Shown here: in pieces, positions 1-5,872 of the stretch
Layout: each line of letters starts with the position of its first letter
How positions within the stretch are numbered: position 1 is the first letter of the stretch
Source of the DNA: Clostridiales bacterium
GTDB lineage: Bacteria > Bacillota > Clostridia > Oscillospirales > Oscillospiraceae
NCBI GenBank assembly: GCA_021199695.1
Contig: JAJQHP010000160.1
Coordinates: forward strand, 1-8,718
Reading direction: 5' to 3'
DNA length: 8,718 nt
Program-made: the position numbers and the translations under genes
Notes under the pieces: model-generated
Seen by the model: only the letters and a program-made list of their open reading frames with translations
What the model was told of the DNA's origin: nothing
Databases searched by the model: none

Positions 1-42
1 CAAAAAAGCCAAAATATCAACTTGAGTATGTGCATAAAACCG

Positions 43-109
43 TACCGCATGGGAGCGCATCACATTCGCATTGTGGGGGTCGTCGGTTCGAATCCGATCA
101 GGTCCACCA
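43..109 (+). tRNA. 3' remnant of tRNA-Ala (anticodon CGC), 5' acceptor missing
   Basis: The 3' part folds as a tRNA. The anticodon stem is 60-64/72-76 with a 7-base loop TTCGCAT (anticodon CGC at 67-69). A 5-base variable loop is at 77-81, the T-stem is 82-86/94-98 with loop TTCGAAT, the 3' acceptor strand CAGGTCC is at 99-105, then A106 and an encoded CCA at 107-109. CGC, A73 and a U at position 70 (able to form G3:U70) fit alanine. The D-stem 3' strand GCGC (55-58) is present and CCGC at 45-48 pairs only imperfectly. The matching 5' acceptor GGACCTG is absent: the bases in its place (36-42) pair at only a few positions. This is what a 3' tRNA fragment left at the end of an integrated element looks like. 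A decayed tRNA pseudogene is the alternative. The anticodon assignment rests on the stem fold only. Confidence 0.72.
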
Positions 110-152
110 AAATTCCGGGAATCATCGAAACGGTGATTCCCGGAATTTCTTT
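110..152 (+). terminator. Rho-independent terminator after the tRNA remnant
   Basis: An 18-bp stem (110-127/131-148) closes a 3-base AAA loop and runs into CTTTT. The single non-Watson-Crick pair, T125 with G134, is a U-G wobble in plus-strand RNA and would be a mismatch on the other strand. It therefore serves the tRNA direction. It begins right after the CCA end. Confidence 0.85.
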
Positions 153-421
153 TATTGCCACAGCTCCTCATCGAAGGAGATATTGAAGTCAAGCTCCGCC
201 TGGGCTTTCTTCAGGTTCTGTTCTTCTGCTGCTGCCTGTGCTTCTGTTTCTGCCACCAGCGAATTGAGCAGCTCTGCGCTCAGCTTGCTTTCGCCTCGGA
301 TGACCTTCAGCGTTTCCGCCCGCAGGTCAGTCAGCTCTTTCGCCTTTTGTGCATAAAGGCTTTTCGCCTGCGCCACCTTACTCTTTGCCAGGGCAAGCTG
401 TTTTTCATGCTGTGCGCCCAA
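152..421 (-). pseudogene. C-terminal remnant of a large serine recombinase, internally deleted
   Basis: An 89-residue charged, helical frame ends at a TAA close to the tRNA terminator. Its middle, around LKVIRGESKLSAELLNSLVAE, resembles the coiled-coil region late in large serine recombinases of Clostridia. Its last residues, LDFNISFDEELWQ, resemble the family's final strand. Between them the family normally has about 50-60 residues including the stretch before the final beta strand; here AQAEL runs directly into DFNISF, so an in-frame deletion is inferred. The catalytic N-terminal domain, zinc domain and everything else are absent, and the TTG that opens the frame is not a real start. It should have no recombinase activity. 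The assignment is from remembered family consensus, not from a search. Confidence 0.55.
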
Positions 422-441
422 AAACTCACTTCTGGGAGCTG

Positions 442-585
442 CCTGAATAATTGATTCTGAATTTCCGATAGCTGCACCACAATCGTCTTGAAGTCGGCTT
501 CCGGCACCGGCAGATCGAGTTGGTCACCGGTTTTAATGTCTGCGACCTCCTTGAACATAGTCATCAATTCGGGGAATTGAAGAAT
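442..585 (-). pseudogene. Fragment of an ICE-type SNF2 helicase/DNA methylase
   Basis: About 45 residues read FPELMTMFKEVADIKT, then LDLPVPEADFKTIVVQ and LSEIQ. This pattern (RF..PELM.M..EVADI.T...L.LPVP, followed by SEIQ) is characteristic of the middle of the very large (over 2000 residue) helicase-methylase proteins carried by Tn1549-like and related conjugative elements of Firmicutes. No helicase motif, methylase domain, start or stop is present. Similarity fades upstream near base 590 and downstream near base 440, where the recombinase remnant begins in another frame. It is debris from a deletion within an integrated element and is surely non-functional. Confidence 0.55.
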
Positions 586-649
586 CAGGCAAACTGGGTT
601 CGCGCTCGGTAGCCTGTGTCTGCAAATATCCCGGTATACGGTCTCCGGC

Positions 650-820
650 ATGGCGGCGGCCTTCTCACGGGAAAAGATGGCGATTTATATACAGGAGACC
701 GAAAAGTGGGTCTATCCGCTTCTGCGCCAGGCGAAGGAACGCTATCCGATGTATTCCAATCAGTTGTTCCTGATCAAGTATCACATGACAAGTGTGGTGG
801 AGACGATACGGCATCTGTGA
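650..820 (+). CDS. Short unrecognised ORF, 56 residues
   Basis: A frame from ATG 650 to TGA 818-820 encodes a basic, aromatic-rich peptide containing IYIQETEKWVYPLLRQAKER and ending VVETIRHL. It is open back to 581 with no clear ribosome site before 650. ATG 677 is an alternative start, preceded only by a weak purine run. It has no signal peptide or membrane segment and is predicted to be mostly helical. I do not recognise the family. It may be the C-terminal end of a larger broken gene, since sequence to its left belongs to the minus-strand helicase fragment. The next frame starts 13 bases later and has a good ribosome site at 821-826, overlapping neither gene, so the pair may once have been an operon. 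Confidence 0.35.
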   Translation: MAAAFSREKMAIYIQETEKWVYPLLRQAKERYPMYSNQLFLIKYHMTSVVETIRHL

Positions 821-833
821 AAGGAGCGTTGAT

Positions 834-1054
834 ATGCCTAAGGGAAAACATTCACCCAACAAGATAATCTTTCCGGAAAGGCCGTAGATTATGAGTGGTT
901 TGATTCTTCAGAAAAAAAGTATCATCGACGCTATCAGCTGAAACCAACGCGCCTGTATTTTCTGACGGTGTATGCCTCAGAGAATATGAACACAGGCACC
1001 ATTTCAATAGGCGGGGATACACTTAGCTCACACGGTCTGTCCCATGTGAGCTAA
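834..1054 (+). pseudogene. Possible frameshifted small gene of unknown function
   Basis: ATG 834 sits 7 bases after AAGGAG (821-826), a convincing ribosome site. The frame stops after 17 codons (MPKGKHSPNKIIFPERP, TAG at 885-887). The -1 frame that begins at that point stays open to TAA 1052-1054 and reads VDYEWFDSSEKKYHRRYQLK and then TRLYFLTVYAS, protein-like sequence rich in aromatic and charged residues. Losing one base near 884 from an intact gene would explain both halves. Its last dozen codons run through the inverted repeat at 1016-1061, so the natural end was probably also lost. I do not recognise it. A chance open frame is possible. Confidence 0.3.
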
Positions 1055-1061
1055 GTATATC
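1016..1061. repeat. 17-bp imperfect inverted repeat with 12-base loop
   Basis: The arms 1016-1032 and 1045-1061 are complementary except at one position (C1020 with A1057), including 12 perfect pairs around CTTAGCTCACA. In minus-strand RNA the odd position becomes a U-G wobble, giving 17 continuous pairs; in plus-strand RNA it is a C-A mismatch. No T-run follows on either side. It lies beyond the operon terminator and at the edge of the mobile-element debris, so it could be a back-up RNA stop, an element end or a recombination site. Confidence 0.6.
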
Positions 1062-1085
1062 GAAAATCCTTATTAACACGCAACA

Positions 1086-1116
1086 CATCCCTGAGCCGCA
1101 CAGCGGCCCAGGGATG
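1086..1116 (-). terminator. Terminator of the glycosidase operon
   Basis: A 14-position stem (1086-1099/1103-1116) closes a 3-base loop, 29 bases past the stop of the last operon gene. Its single odd pair, 1094 with 1108, is a G-U wobble in minus-strand RNA and a mismatch in plus-strand RNA, which supports use in the minus direction. The tail after it (TGTTGCGTGTTAATAAGG) is U-rich but not a pure U-run, so termination may be incomplete and aided by the hairpin at 1016-1061. Confidence 0.65.
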
Positions 1117-1145
1117 CGCTTAAGGAGATAGAGTTGGCTATTTGA

Positions 1146-1529
1146 TCACTTTTCCCATTTCAGGAAAGCGGCGGCGATATTCAGGAGAATACCTACAATG
1201 ACGACAGAGGCATAGACGATATAGGAGACAATGGTGCTGATTTCGTCCAGGCCGGAGATGACATAGGCGATCTGGTTGACCATGACCGAGGCGCTCCACA
1301 TACCGGCGGAGGCCAGCAGGGCGGCGTTGAGCACCGGGGCGGCTCCGGTCAGGACCTCGTTGTTCCACAGCAGGGGCAGCAGCTCCAGCGCCAGGGCGAT
1401 GACCAGCAGGACGGTGATCGTCGAATAGGTGTACATCACGTTGCTGTAGGCGACCAGCGCGACGATGGTCAGGATGGCGGCCAAAATGGTGAGGTAAAAA
1501 CCGCCGGACTTATTTTTGAACAGAGTCAT
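1146..1529 (-). CDS. Small four-helix membrane protein, unknown function
   Basis: This is a 127-residue, almost entirely hydrophobic protein. Membrane helices are at about 11-31, 36-54, 62-84 and 98-122, with a short basic N-terminus (MTLFKNKSG) and a charged C-terminal tail (KWEK). The ATG at 1529-1527 is chosen because AAGGGGG (1545-1539) lies 9 bases upstream; an earlier in-frame start would overlap the GH3 gene and adds no membrane segment. It begins 19 bases after the GH3 stop codon and is the last gene before the terminator, so it is co-transcribed and probably made together with the GH3 enzyme. It has no transporter signature, nucleotide-binding motif or catalytic motif that I can see. 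A partner, stabiliser or membrane platform for the doubly anchored GH3 protein is a guess from position only. Confidence 0.85.
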   Translation of the reverse strand: MTLFKNKSGGFYLTILAAILTIVALVAYSNVMYTYSTITVLLVIALALELLPLLWNNEVLTGAAPVLNAALLASAGMWSASVMVNQIAYVISGLDEISTIVSYIVYASVVIVGILLNIAAAFLKWEK

Positions 1530-1548
1530 AATGTTGTTCCCCCTTCCC

Positions 1549-4500
1549 TCAGGAATTCTGCCCGGAACGCTTTCCGGACTTCCGTAGGCTGCTGATCGAC
1601 AGTCCCGCACCCGCAAGGGTCAGGATCGCAGTCACAGCGATACCGGCGTACAGTGCGATCTGGAACCAGGTCAGCGAGGTGATGATCTCCGTCTCGGTGG
1701 TCAGGCCGTTGATCGCGTTGCTCTGGACAAAGTTGTACAGGTAATACTTGATATTCAGCTTCATCTGCTCCTGGAATGTGGTATCCTGGGCGATCAGGCT
1801 CTTGGAAGCGGACATGGTGCCGATGTTGGAGGTCTCATAGGCGGAGGTGGTCAGGCAGGCGCCGCCGCCGGCAAAGACGATGTCTCTCCAGTTCATGTAG
1901 TCCGCACCGTTAATCATGTCGGAGATGAGCCAGCCGTCATAGCCCCACTCGTTCCGGACGATCTGGGTGGTCAGGCCGTACTTGGCCCCGGCGTAGGTCG
2001 TGCCCGCACGGTTAAAGGCGGTCATGACGCCGTCGGTCACGTTGCCGGACATGACGCCCTGGAAGGCGCGCAGGTTGTTCTCGCGGGCGGCCTGCTCGGT
2101 CGGGAAGGTGGAGATACCGGAGCGGTTGGTCTCCTGCTCGTTGAAGGCCAGGTGCTTGGAGGTGGTCATCAGGCCCTTGGTCTGGCAGCCGGTGCACAGG
2201 GCCACGCCCATCAGGTTGGTCAGCATGGAGTCCTCAGAGAAGTACTCGTGGTTCCGGGCGTTGTAGGGGGTGCGGTGCAGGTTCAGACCGGGGGCGAAGA
2301 TGCCGCTCTCATCGGTCCACAGGCCGTCCTCGCCGAACAGCTCGCCTTCCCGCTCCACCAGCTCGGTGTTCCAGGTGGCGGCCACCACCGGCTCGGTGGG
2401 CATGATGTTCATGGAATAGGAGGCGTACTCGCTGTCGGAGGAGACATAGGTGGGCTCGTCCGACTGGCTATCGCTCCAGCGGGCGGAGTAACCGGCCACC
2501 TGGTCATAGGTGAAGCCCAGAGGGCCGTCGTTTGCGTAGACGGTGAGCAGCACGATGGAGTCCATCCGCTCGAAGTCGTCGCCGGCCTGCTCGATAAACT
2601 GCATGGCCTCGTCCAGGGTGATCTCGTCCAGCAGCAGATCCCACTGCTCGTCGTCAAAGTCAACGACACCGGTGATGTTGCCGTCCTCGTCGTACTCCAG
2701 CATATCCATCAGGGTCAGACCGTTGTCTGCGCCCCAGGTCACGCCGTCGCCGTTGGCGGTCAGCTCATAGAGGTTGTTGGTCAGGCCCACCAGCATCTCG
2801 TCGGTGGCAGTCAGATCGGTGACGGCGCTCCAGCCCTTGGTCCAGTCGGAACGGGTGCTGTACTCGGCGGCGTCCTCGATGAAATAGTTGATGTTCATAT
2901 CCTGGAGCGCATTCTCCACGTTCTCGGAATAGGTCTCGATGTCTCTGGCGTCCAGCGTCCAGACGATGGCGTTGTCGGCGTTGATGGTTTCATCACTGGT
3001 GATGGTCACCAGGCCGTCGGTGGCGCCCAGCTTGTTGGCCAGGACGTTGTTCAGAGCCTCGTGGGCGCCGTTGCCGATGGCGAAGTAGTAGTCGCCTGCG
3101 TCCAGAATCCATGCGCCGGTGGTGCCGTCGGCCTTCACCGCCGTCTCGTCATAGCTGCACATATACACGGGGTCGAACTCCACCGTCACGGTGACGGTCT
3201 CCTCCGGCTCCAGGGTTTCGGTCTTGGTGAAGCCCATCAGCTGGATGGAGGACTTCTCCAGGCCGCCCTCGATGTAGGGGACCTGAACGTACAGCTCGAC
3301 CACGCTCTTGCCGGCCACGCTGCCCGTGTTGGTCACGGTCACGGTAGCGGTCCCGGTGCCGCCGATCTCCAGGGAGACGTCGTCCAGGGTCTGCTCAAAG
3401 GTGGTGTAGGAGATGCCGTAGCCGAAGGGGTAGGTCATCTCGTCGGTATAGTTCCAGGCGCTGCCAGTGCTGGAGCCATCGGTGGCGTCGGCGCTGCCCT
3501 GACCCAGTACGCTGTCCTCATACCGGGTCTCATAGTACTTGTAGCCCACATAGATGCCCTCGGTCTCCACCAGGTACCAGTCGCCCTTGTTGTCGGCGGT
3601 CAGGACGCCTGCGTCAGACTGAGAGCTGTTGGTGTATGTGTACACGCCGAAGTTCTGCATGGCGGGAGCGGAGGCGCTGTTGGTGGCGTAGGTGTCGGAG
3701 AGGTGGCCGGAGGGGTTCTCGTCACCGCTGAGCACGTCTGCCACGCCCAGGAAGCCGTAGACGCCGGGCAGACCCACCCACAGGATGGAGTCGATCTCAT
3801 CGTCCTGTTTCAGCTCGTCGATTTCCATAGCGCAGTCGGAGTTGATGAGGACGACCACCCGGGTGCTGTGGGCCTTCGCCAGCTCGATCATGCCCCGCTC
3901 GTAGTCGGACAGGGCCAGGGGCCGCTCAAAGCTGTCGCCCTCGGTGCCGTTGACCATGTCCACCTCGTAGTCGGCAGCCTCAGAGCTGTCACGGGAGATG
4001 ACCACCACAGCCACGGTATCGTCGGCGGAGGCCAGCAGCTCGTCAGAGTACAGAGCGGCGGGGATCTCGCCCACCGGGTAGACGGAGGGGTTTTCATAGG
4101 TGGCGGTGAAGGCCGGAGACAGGCCGTGTCCGGTGGAGCCGAAGCCCCGGCGGGCGTAGGCCATGGCGGCGTCGCTGGAATACAGGTCGATCATGTCCTG
4201 ATTCACAGTGAAGCCCTTGGCGGCCAGCGCCTCCTCGATGCCATAGGCGGTCTGGTCCTCACTCAGAGAGGTGGAGGAGCCGATCATGCCGCCCAGGGTG
4301 GGGGTGTGGGAATTCATGCCCCAGAGGGTGACGGTCTCGCTGTCCTTGTCGATGGGCAGACCGCCATTCTCGTTCTTCAGCAGGACGCTGCCCTCCTCAG
4401 AGAGCTGCTCTGCCAGCTCCTCCTTGGCGGAGATGACTTCCTCCACCGTGGAGAACTCGGACTTGTAGTAAACGGTGTCCGTGGTCCCGTCGCTGTTGTC

Positions 4501-4650
4501 CACCACAGAGGTGGAGGACGTGCCCAGCCGGGTGTTGATAAACGCCAGGTTGGCGTTCACGATGTAGGTCGTCGGGACCAGGAACGCCAAAAGCGTCGCC
4601 ATAATGGCGGTAAAGCCCCGCCATAGCCTGGCTTTCTTGCAGTTTTTCAT
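1549..4650 (-). CDS. Membrane-anchored GH3 beta-glycosidase with permuted domains
   Basis: This 1033-residue glycoside hydrolase family 3 enzyme probably removes beta-linked glucose or xylose from chain ends at the outer cell surface. Its order is reversed from the usual. The GH3 C-terminal alpha/beta domain comes first (about 80-420; EEGSVLLKNENGGLP, later PFGYGISYTTFE), then a fibronectin-III-like domain (about 425-540; TVTVTNTGSVAGKSVVELYV), a linker, then the GH3 N-terminal barrel (about 635-960). The barrel carries RTPYNARNHEYFSED (about 792), KHLAFNEQETNR (about 832) and the nucleophile motif WLISD with Asp 911. Glu 224 in SRDSSEAADY is a candidate acid/base. Hydrophobic segments at 12-31 and about 995-1018 should anchor both ends, leaving the catalytic part outside. 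Reversed GH3 order is known, for example in Ruminococcus albus and Butyrivibrio enzymes. The second start codon (ATG 4650) is preferred over the adjoining TTG because AAGGAGG lies 7 bases before it. Substrate is not settled by sequence. Confidence 0.93.
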   Translation of the reverse strand: MKNCKKARLWRGFTAIMATLLAFLVPTTYIVNANLAFINTRLGTSSTSVVDNSDGTTDTVYYKSEFSTVEEVISAKEELAEQLSEEGSVLLKNENGGLPIDKDSETVTLWGMNSHTPTLGGMIGSSTSLSEDQTAYGIEEALAAKGFTVNQDMIDLYSSDAAMAYARRGFGSTGHGLSPAFTATYENPSVYPVGEIPAALYSDELLASADDTVAVVVISRDSSEAADYEVDMVNGTEGDSFERPLALSDYERGMIELAKAHSTRVVVLINSDCAMEIDELKQDDEIDSILWVGLPGVYGFLGVADVLSGDENPSGHLSDTYATNSASAPAMQNFGVYTYTNSSQSDAGVLTADNKGDWYLVETEGIYVGYKYYETRYEDSVLGQGSADATDGSSTGSAWNYTDEMTYPFGYGISYTTFEQTLDDVSLEIGGTGTATVTVTNTGSVAGKSVVELYVQVPYIEGGLEKSSIQLMGFTKTETLEPEETVTVTVEFDPVYMCSYDETAVKADGTTGAWILDAGDYYFAIGNGAHEALNNVLANKLGATDGLVTITSDETINADNAIVWTLDARDIETYSENVENALQDMNINYFIEDAAEYSTRSDWTKGWSAVTDLTATDEMLVGLTNNLYELTANGDGVTWGADNGLTLMDMLEYDEDGNITGVVDFDDEQWDLLLDEITLDEAMQFIEQAGDDFERMDSIVLLTVYANDGPLGFTYDQVAGYSARWSDSQSDEPTYVSSDSEYASYSMNIMPTEPVVAATWNTELVEREGELFGEDGLWTDESGIFAPGLNLHRTPYNARNHEYFSEDSMLTNLMGVALCTGCQTKGLMTTSKHLAFNEQETNRSGISTFPTEQAARENNLRAFQGVMSGNVTDGVMTAFNRAGTTYAGAKYGLTTQIVRNEWGYDGWLISDMINGADYMNWRDIVFAGGGACLTTSAYETSNIGTMSASKSLIAQDTTFQEQMKLNIKYYLYNFVQSNAINGLTTETEIITSLTWFQIALYAGIAVTAILTLAGAGLSISSLRKSGKRSGQNS

Positions 4651-4780
4651 CAATTTTCCTCCTTGCTTTTGCTTCTTCGGCCCGCCCTGCGGGGCGGCAG
4701 TCCCACAACGCAGACCGCTGTATTACGACCGACGGCGCAGCTGACCGGGCCTCCCGCCGTTTGTCGTCTGTTTGCTCTGC
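4651..4780 (-). promoter_or_regulatory. Structured spacer between esterase and GH3 genes
   Basis: These 130 bases break an otherwise tight operon. In minus-strand RNA they can form two GC-rich hairpins: arms 4732-4737/4755-4760 (6 bp, 17-base loop) and 4682-4687/4692-4697 (6 bp, 4-base loop). The second ends about 18 bases before the GH3 ribosome site AAGGAGG (4664-4658). No U-run follows, so these are not ordinary terminators, and I see no convincing promoter. Processing, RNA stability or altered GH3 translation are the possible roles. Confidence 0.45.
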
Positions 4781-5872
4781 TCAGTCAAAGAGCGTTTCCA
4801 GGTATTGGACGATGTTCGCCAGAGATTCGTCCGTGAAAAACCGGTCGTCTGCATGGCCGTAGCCCTCAAAGGTCTGAAGTGACACGTTGCTCCGGGCCTC
4901 GCTTTCGCTCCAGCTGCCGTCCGGCTGGTAGGTGCCGGAGAGAAATGCCTGATAGAGCCGCTCCGACTGGGTCTCCGCCACGGTGATGTCCGCCGTTCCG
5001 TGCCAGATCAGCACGTTCAGTTTTTGCACCGTCTCCCAGTTTTCCTCGATGTAGTACCGGGCAGAGTACCGGGCCAGCTCCTCCTCGGAGCAGTCCTCTA
5101 CCGCTGTCCCCAGCCAGTAATCGTGTACCTCGTCAAAGCCGGTGCCGCTCAGGTACGAAGCCTCCCAATAGTTTGCAATATCAAACACCACGGAGGGGAT
5201 GCCAAGCGCCTGAAAATCCGACGACGCCAGGTGGAAGTCGATACAGCCGTAGAAGTCGATCAGTCCGGACACCTGGGCGGACACCGGCTCGTCCAGCTCA
5301 TCCTCTCCGATGAAGCTGACGCCGGAGAACTCCTCATCATTCGTCACCGCCGCCATGGTGGCCAGATACCCTCCGGCGGACTCCCCCCAGATGACGAAGC
5401 AGTCCGGGTCGTAGCCGTAGGTCGCCGCATTGGCCCGGAGAAAGCGGATGGCCGCCTTCACGTCCTCCAGAGCCGCCGGATAGCCGGCCTCCTGGGCGAG
5501 ACGGTAGTTGACGGAGGCGCAGGCATAGCCCTGCTGCCGGAAATAGCGGTACATGAACTGGGCCTGACGGGATTCGCAGTCGTTGCTCACAAAGCCGCCC
5601 CCGTGTACCAGGATGATGAGGGGCATGGGCTCCTCCGCATCCGGTACATACAGGTTCAGATAGTCGCTGTCAGACACGTCGGAATAGGGCAGTCCCTCGT
5701 AGGAGACGCCGCCTGTCCAGTCAGAGGTGTCCATCTCCAGCGTGGGAGCGGTCAGGTTCTGCCAGACCATTTTGGTCGTATCCGGATGGAGCAGACAGAA
5801 CGCTGCCAACAGGAGCAGCAGGAGCAGGCATATCGCCAGAACCCACTTCCCTATCCTTCGGGCCGCTCTCAT
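4781..5872 (-). CDS. Membrane-anchored alpha/beta-hydrolase esterase
   Basis: This 363-residue serine esterase is of the hormone-sensitive-lipase/BD-FAE-like type, which commonly removes acetyl or feruloyl groups from plant or microbial polysaccharides. It shows the oxyanion motif HGGGF at 90-94, the nucleophile elbow GESAG at 163-167 (Ser 165), acid Asp 295 in WHGTADIT and His 340 in GYGHAD, so the triad is complete. Residues 8-28 form one hydrophobic segment after a basic start (RAARRIGKW) with no obvious signal-peptidase or lipobox site, so the enzyme is probably tethered outside the membrane. Its ATG overlaps the GH5 stop codon in the 4-base ATGA arrangement (5872-5869), which implies translational coupling. 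The DFYGC/DFHLASSDF region and family length are normal. The exact acyl substrate is unknown. A plain carboxylesterase is the alternative. Confidence 0.9.
   Translation of the reverse strand: MRAARRIGKWVLAICLLLLLLLAAFCLLHPDTTKMVWQNLTAPTLEMDTSDWTGGVSYEGLPYSDVSDSDYLNLYVPDAEEPMPLIILVHGGGFVSNDCESRQAQFMYRYFRQQGYACASVNYRLAQEAGYPAALEDVKAAIRFLRANAATYGYDPDCFVIWGESAGGYLATMAAVTNDEEFSGVSFIGEDELDEPVSAQVSGLIDFYGCIDFHLASSDFQALGIPSVVFDIANYWEASYLSGTGFDEVHDYWLGTAVEDCSEEELARYSARYYIEENWETVQKLNVLIWHGTADITVAETQSERLYQAFLSGTYQPDGSWSESEARSNVSLQTFEGYGHADDRFFTDESLANIVQYLETLFD

Larger units (their letters stand above)
1..1061. mobile_element. Degraded integrative-element scar at a tRNA site
   Basis: This stretch has no intact recognisable gene. 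It combines a tRNA 3' fragment, two unrelated broken mobile-element reading frames joined head to tail on the minus strand (152-585), two short unrecognised plus-strand frames (650-820 and 834-1054), and an imperfect 17-bp inverted repeat at its right edge (1016-1061). The neighbouring sugar-use genes are intact and denser in GC. The inferred history is at least one integration into tRNA-Ala with the element lying to the left of the window, next to the debris of an older conjugative element. True left and right limits cannot be seen here. Confidence 0.5.

Noticed and set aside
665..862. A 65-codon minus-strand frame
   Set aside because: It has no ribosome site or recognisable pattern and opposes the better plus-strand frame with its clean downstream ribosome site.
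1530..1616. A longer N-terminus for the small membrane protein
   Set aside because: The extra 29 residues overlap the GH3 C-terminal coding region in another frame and look non-protein-like. A good ribosome site stands before ATG 1529.
2152..4626. An 824-codon plus-strand open frame opposite the GH3 gene
   Set aside because: It is antisense to a clearly recognisable enzyme. Its translation is a low-complexity mix of G, V, H, L and Q, as expected from the complement of GC-rich codons, and has no ribosome site.
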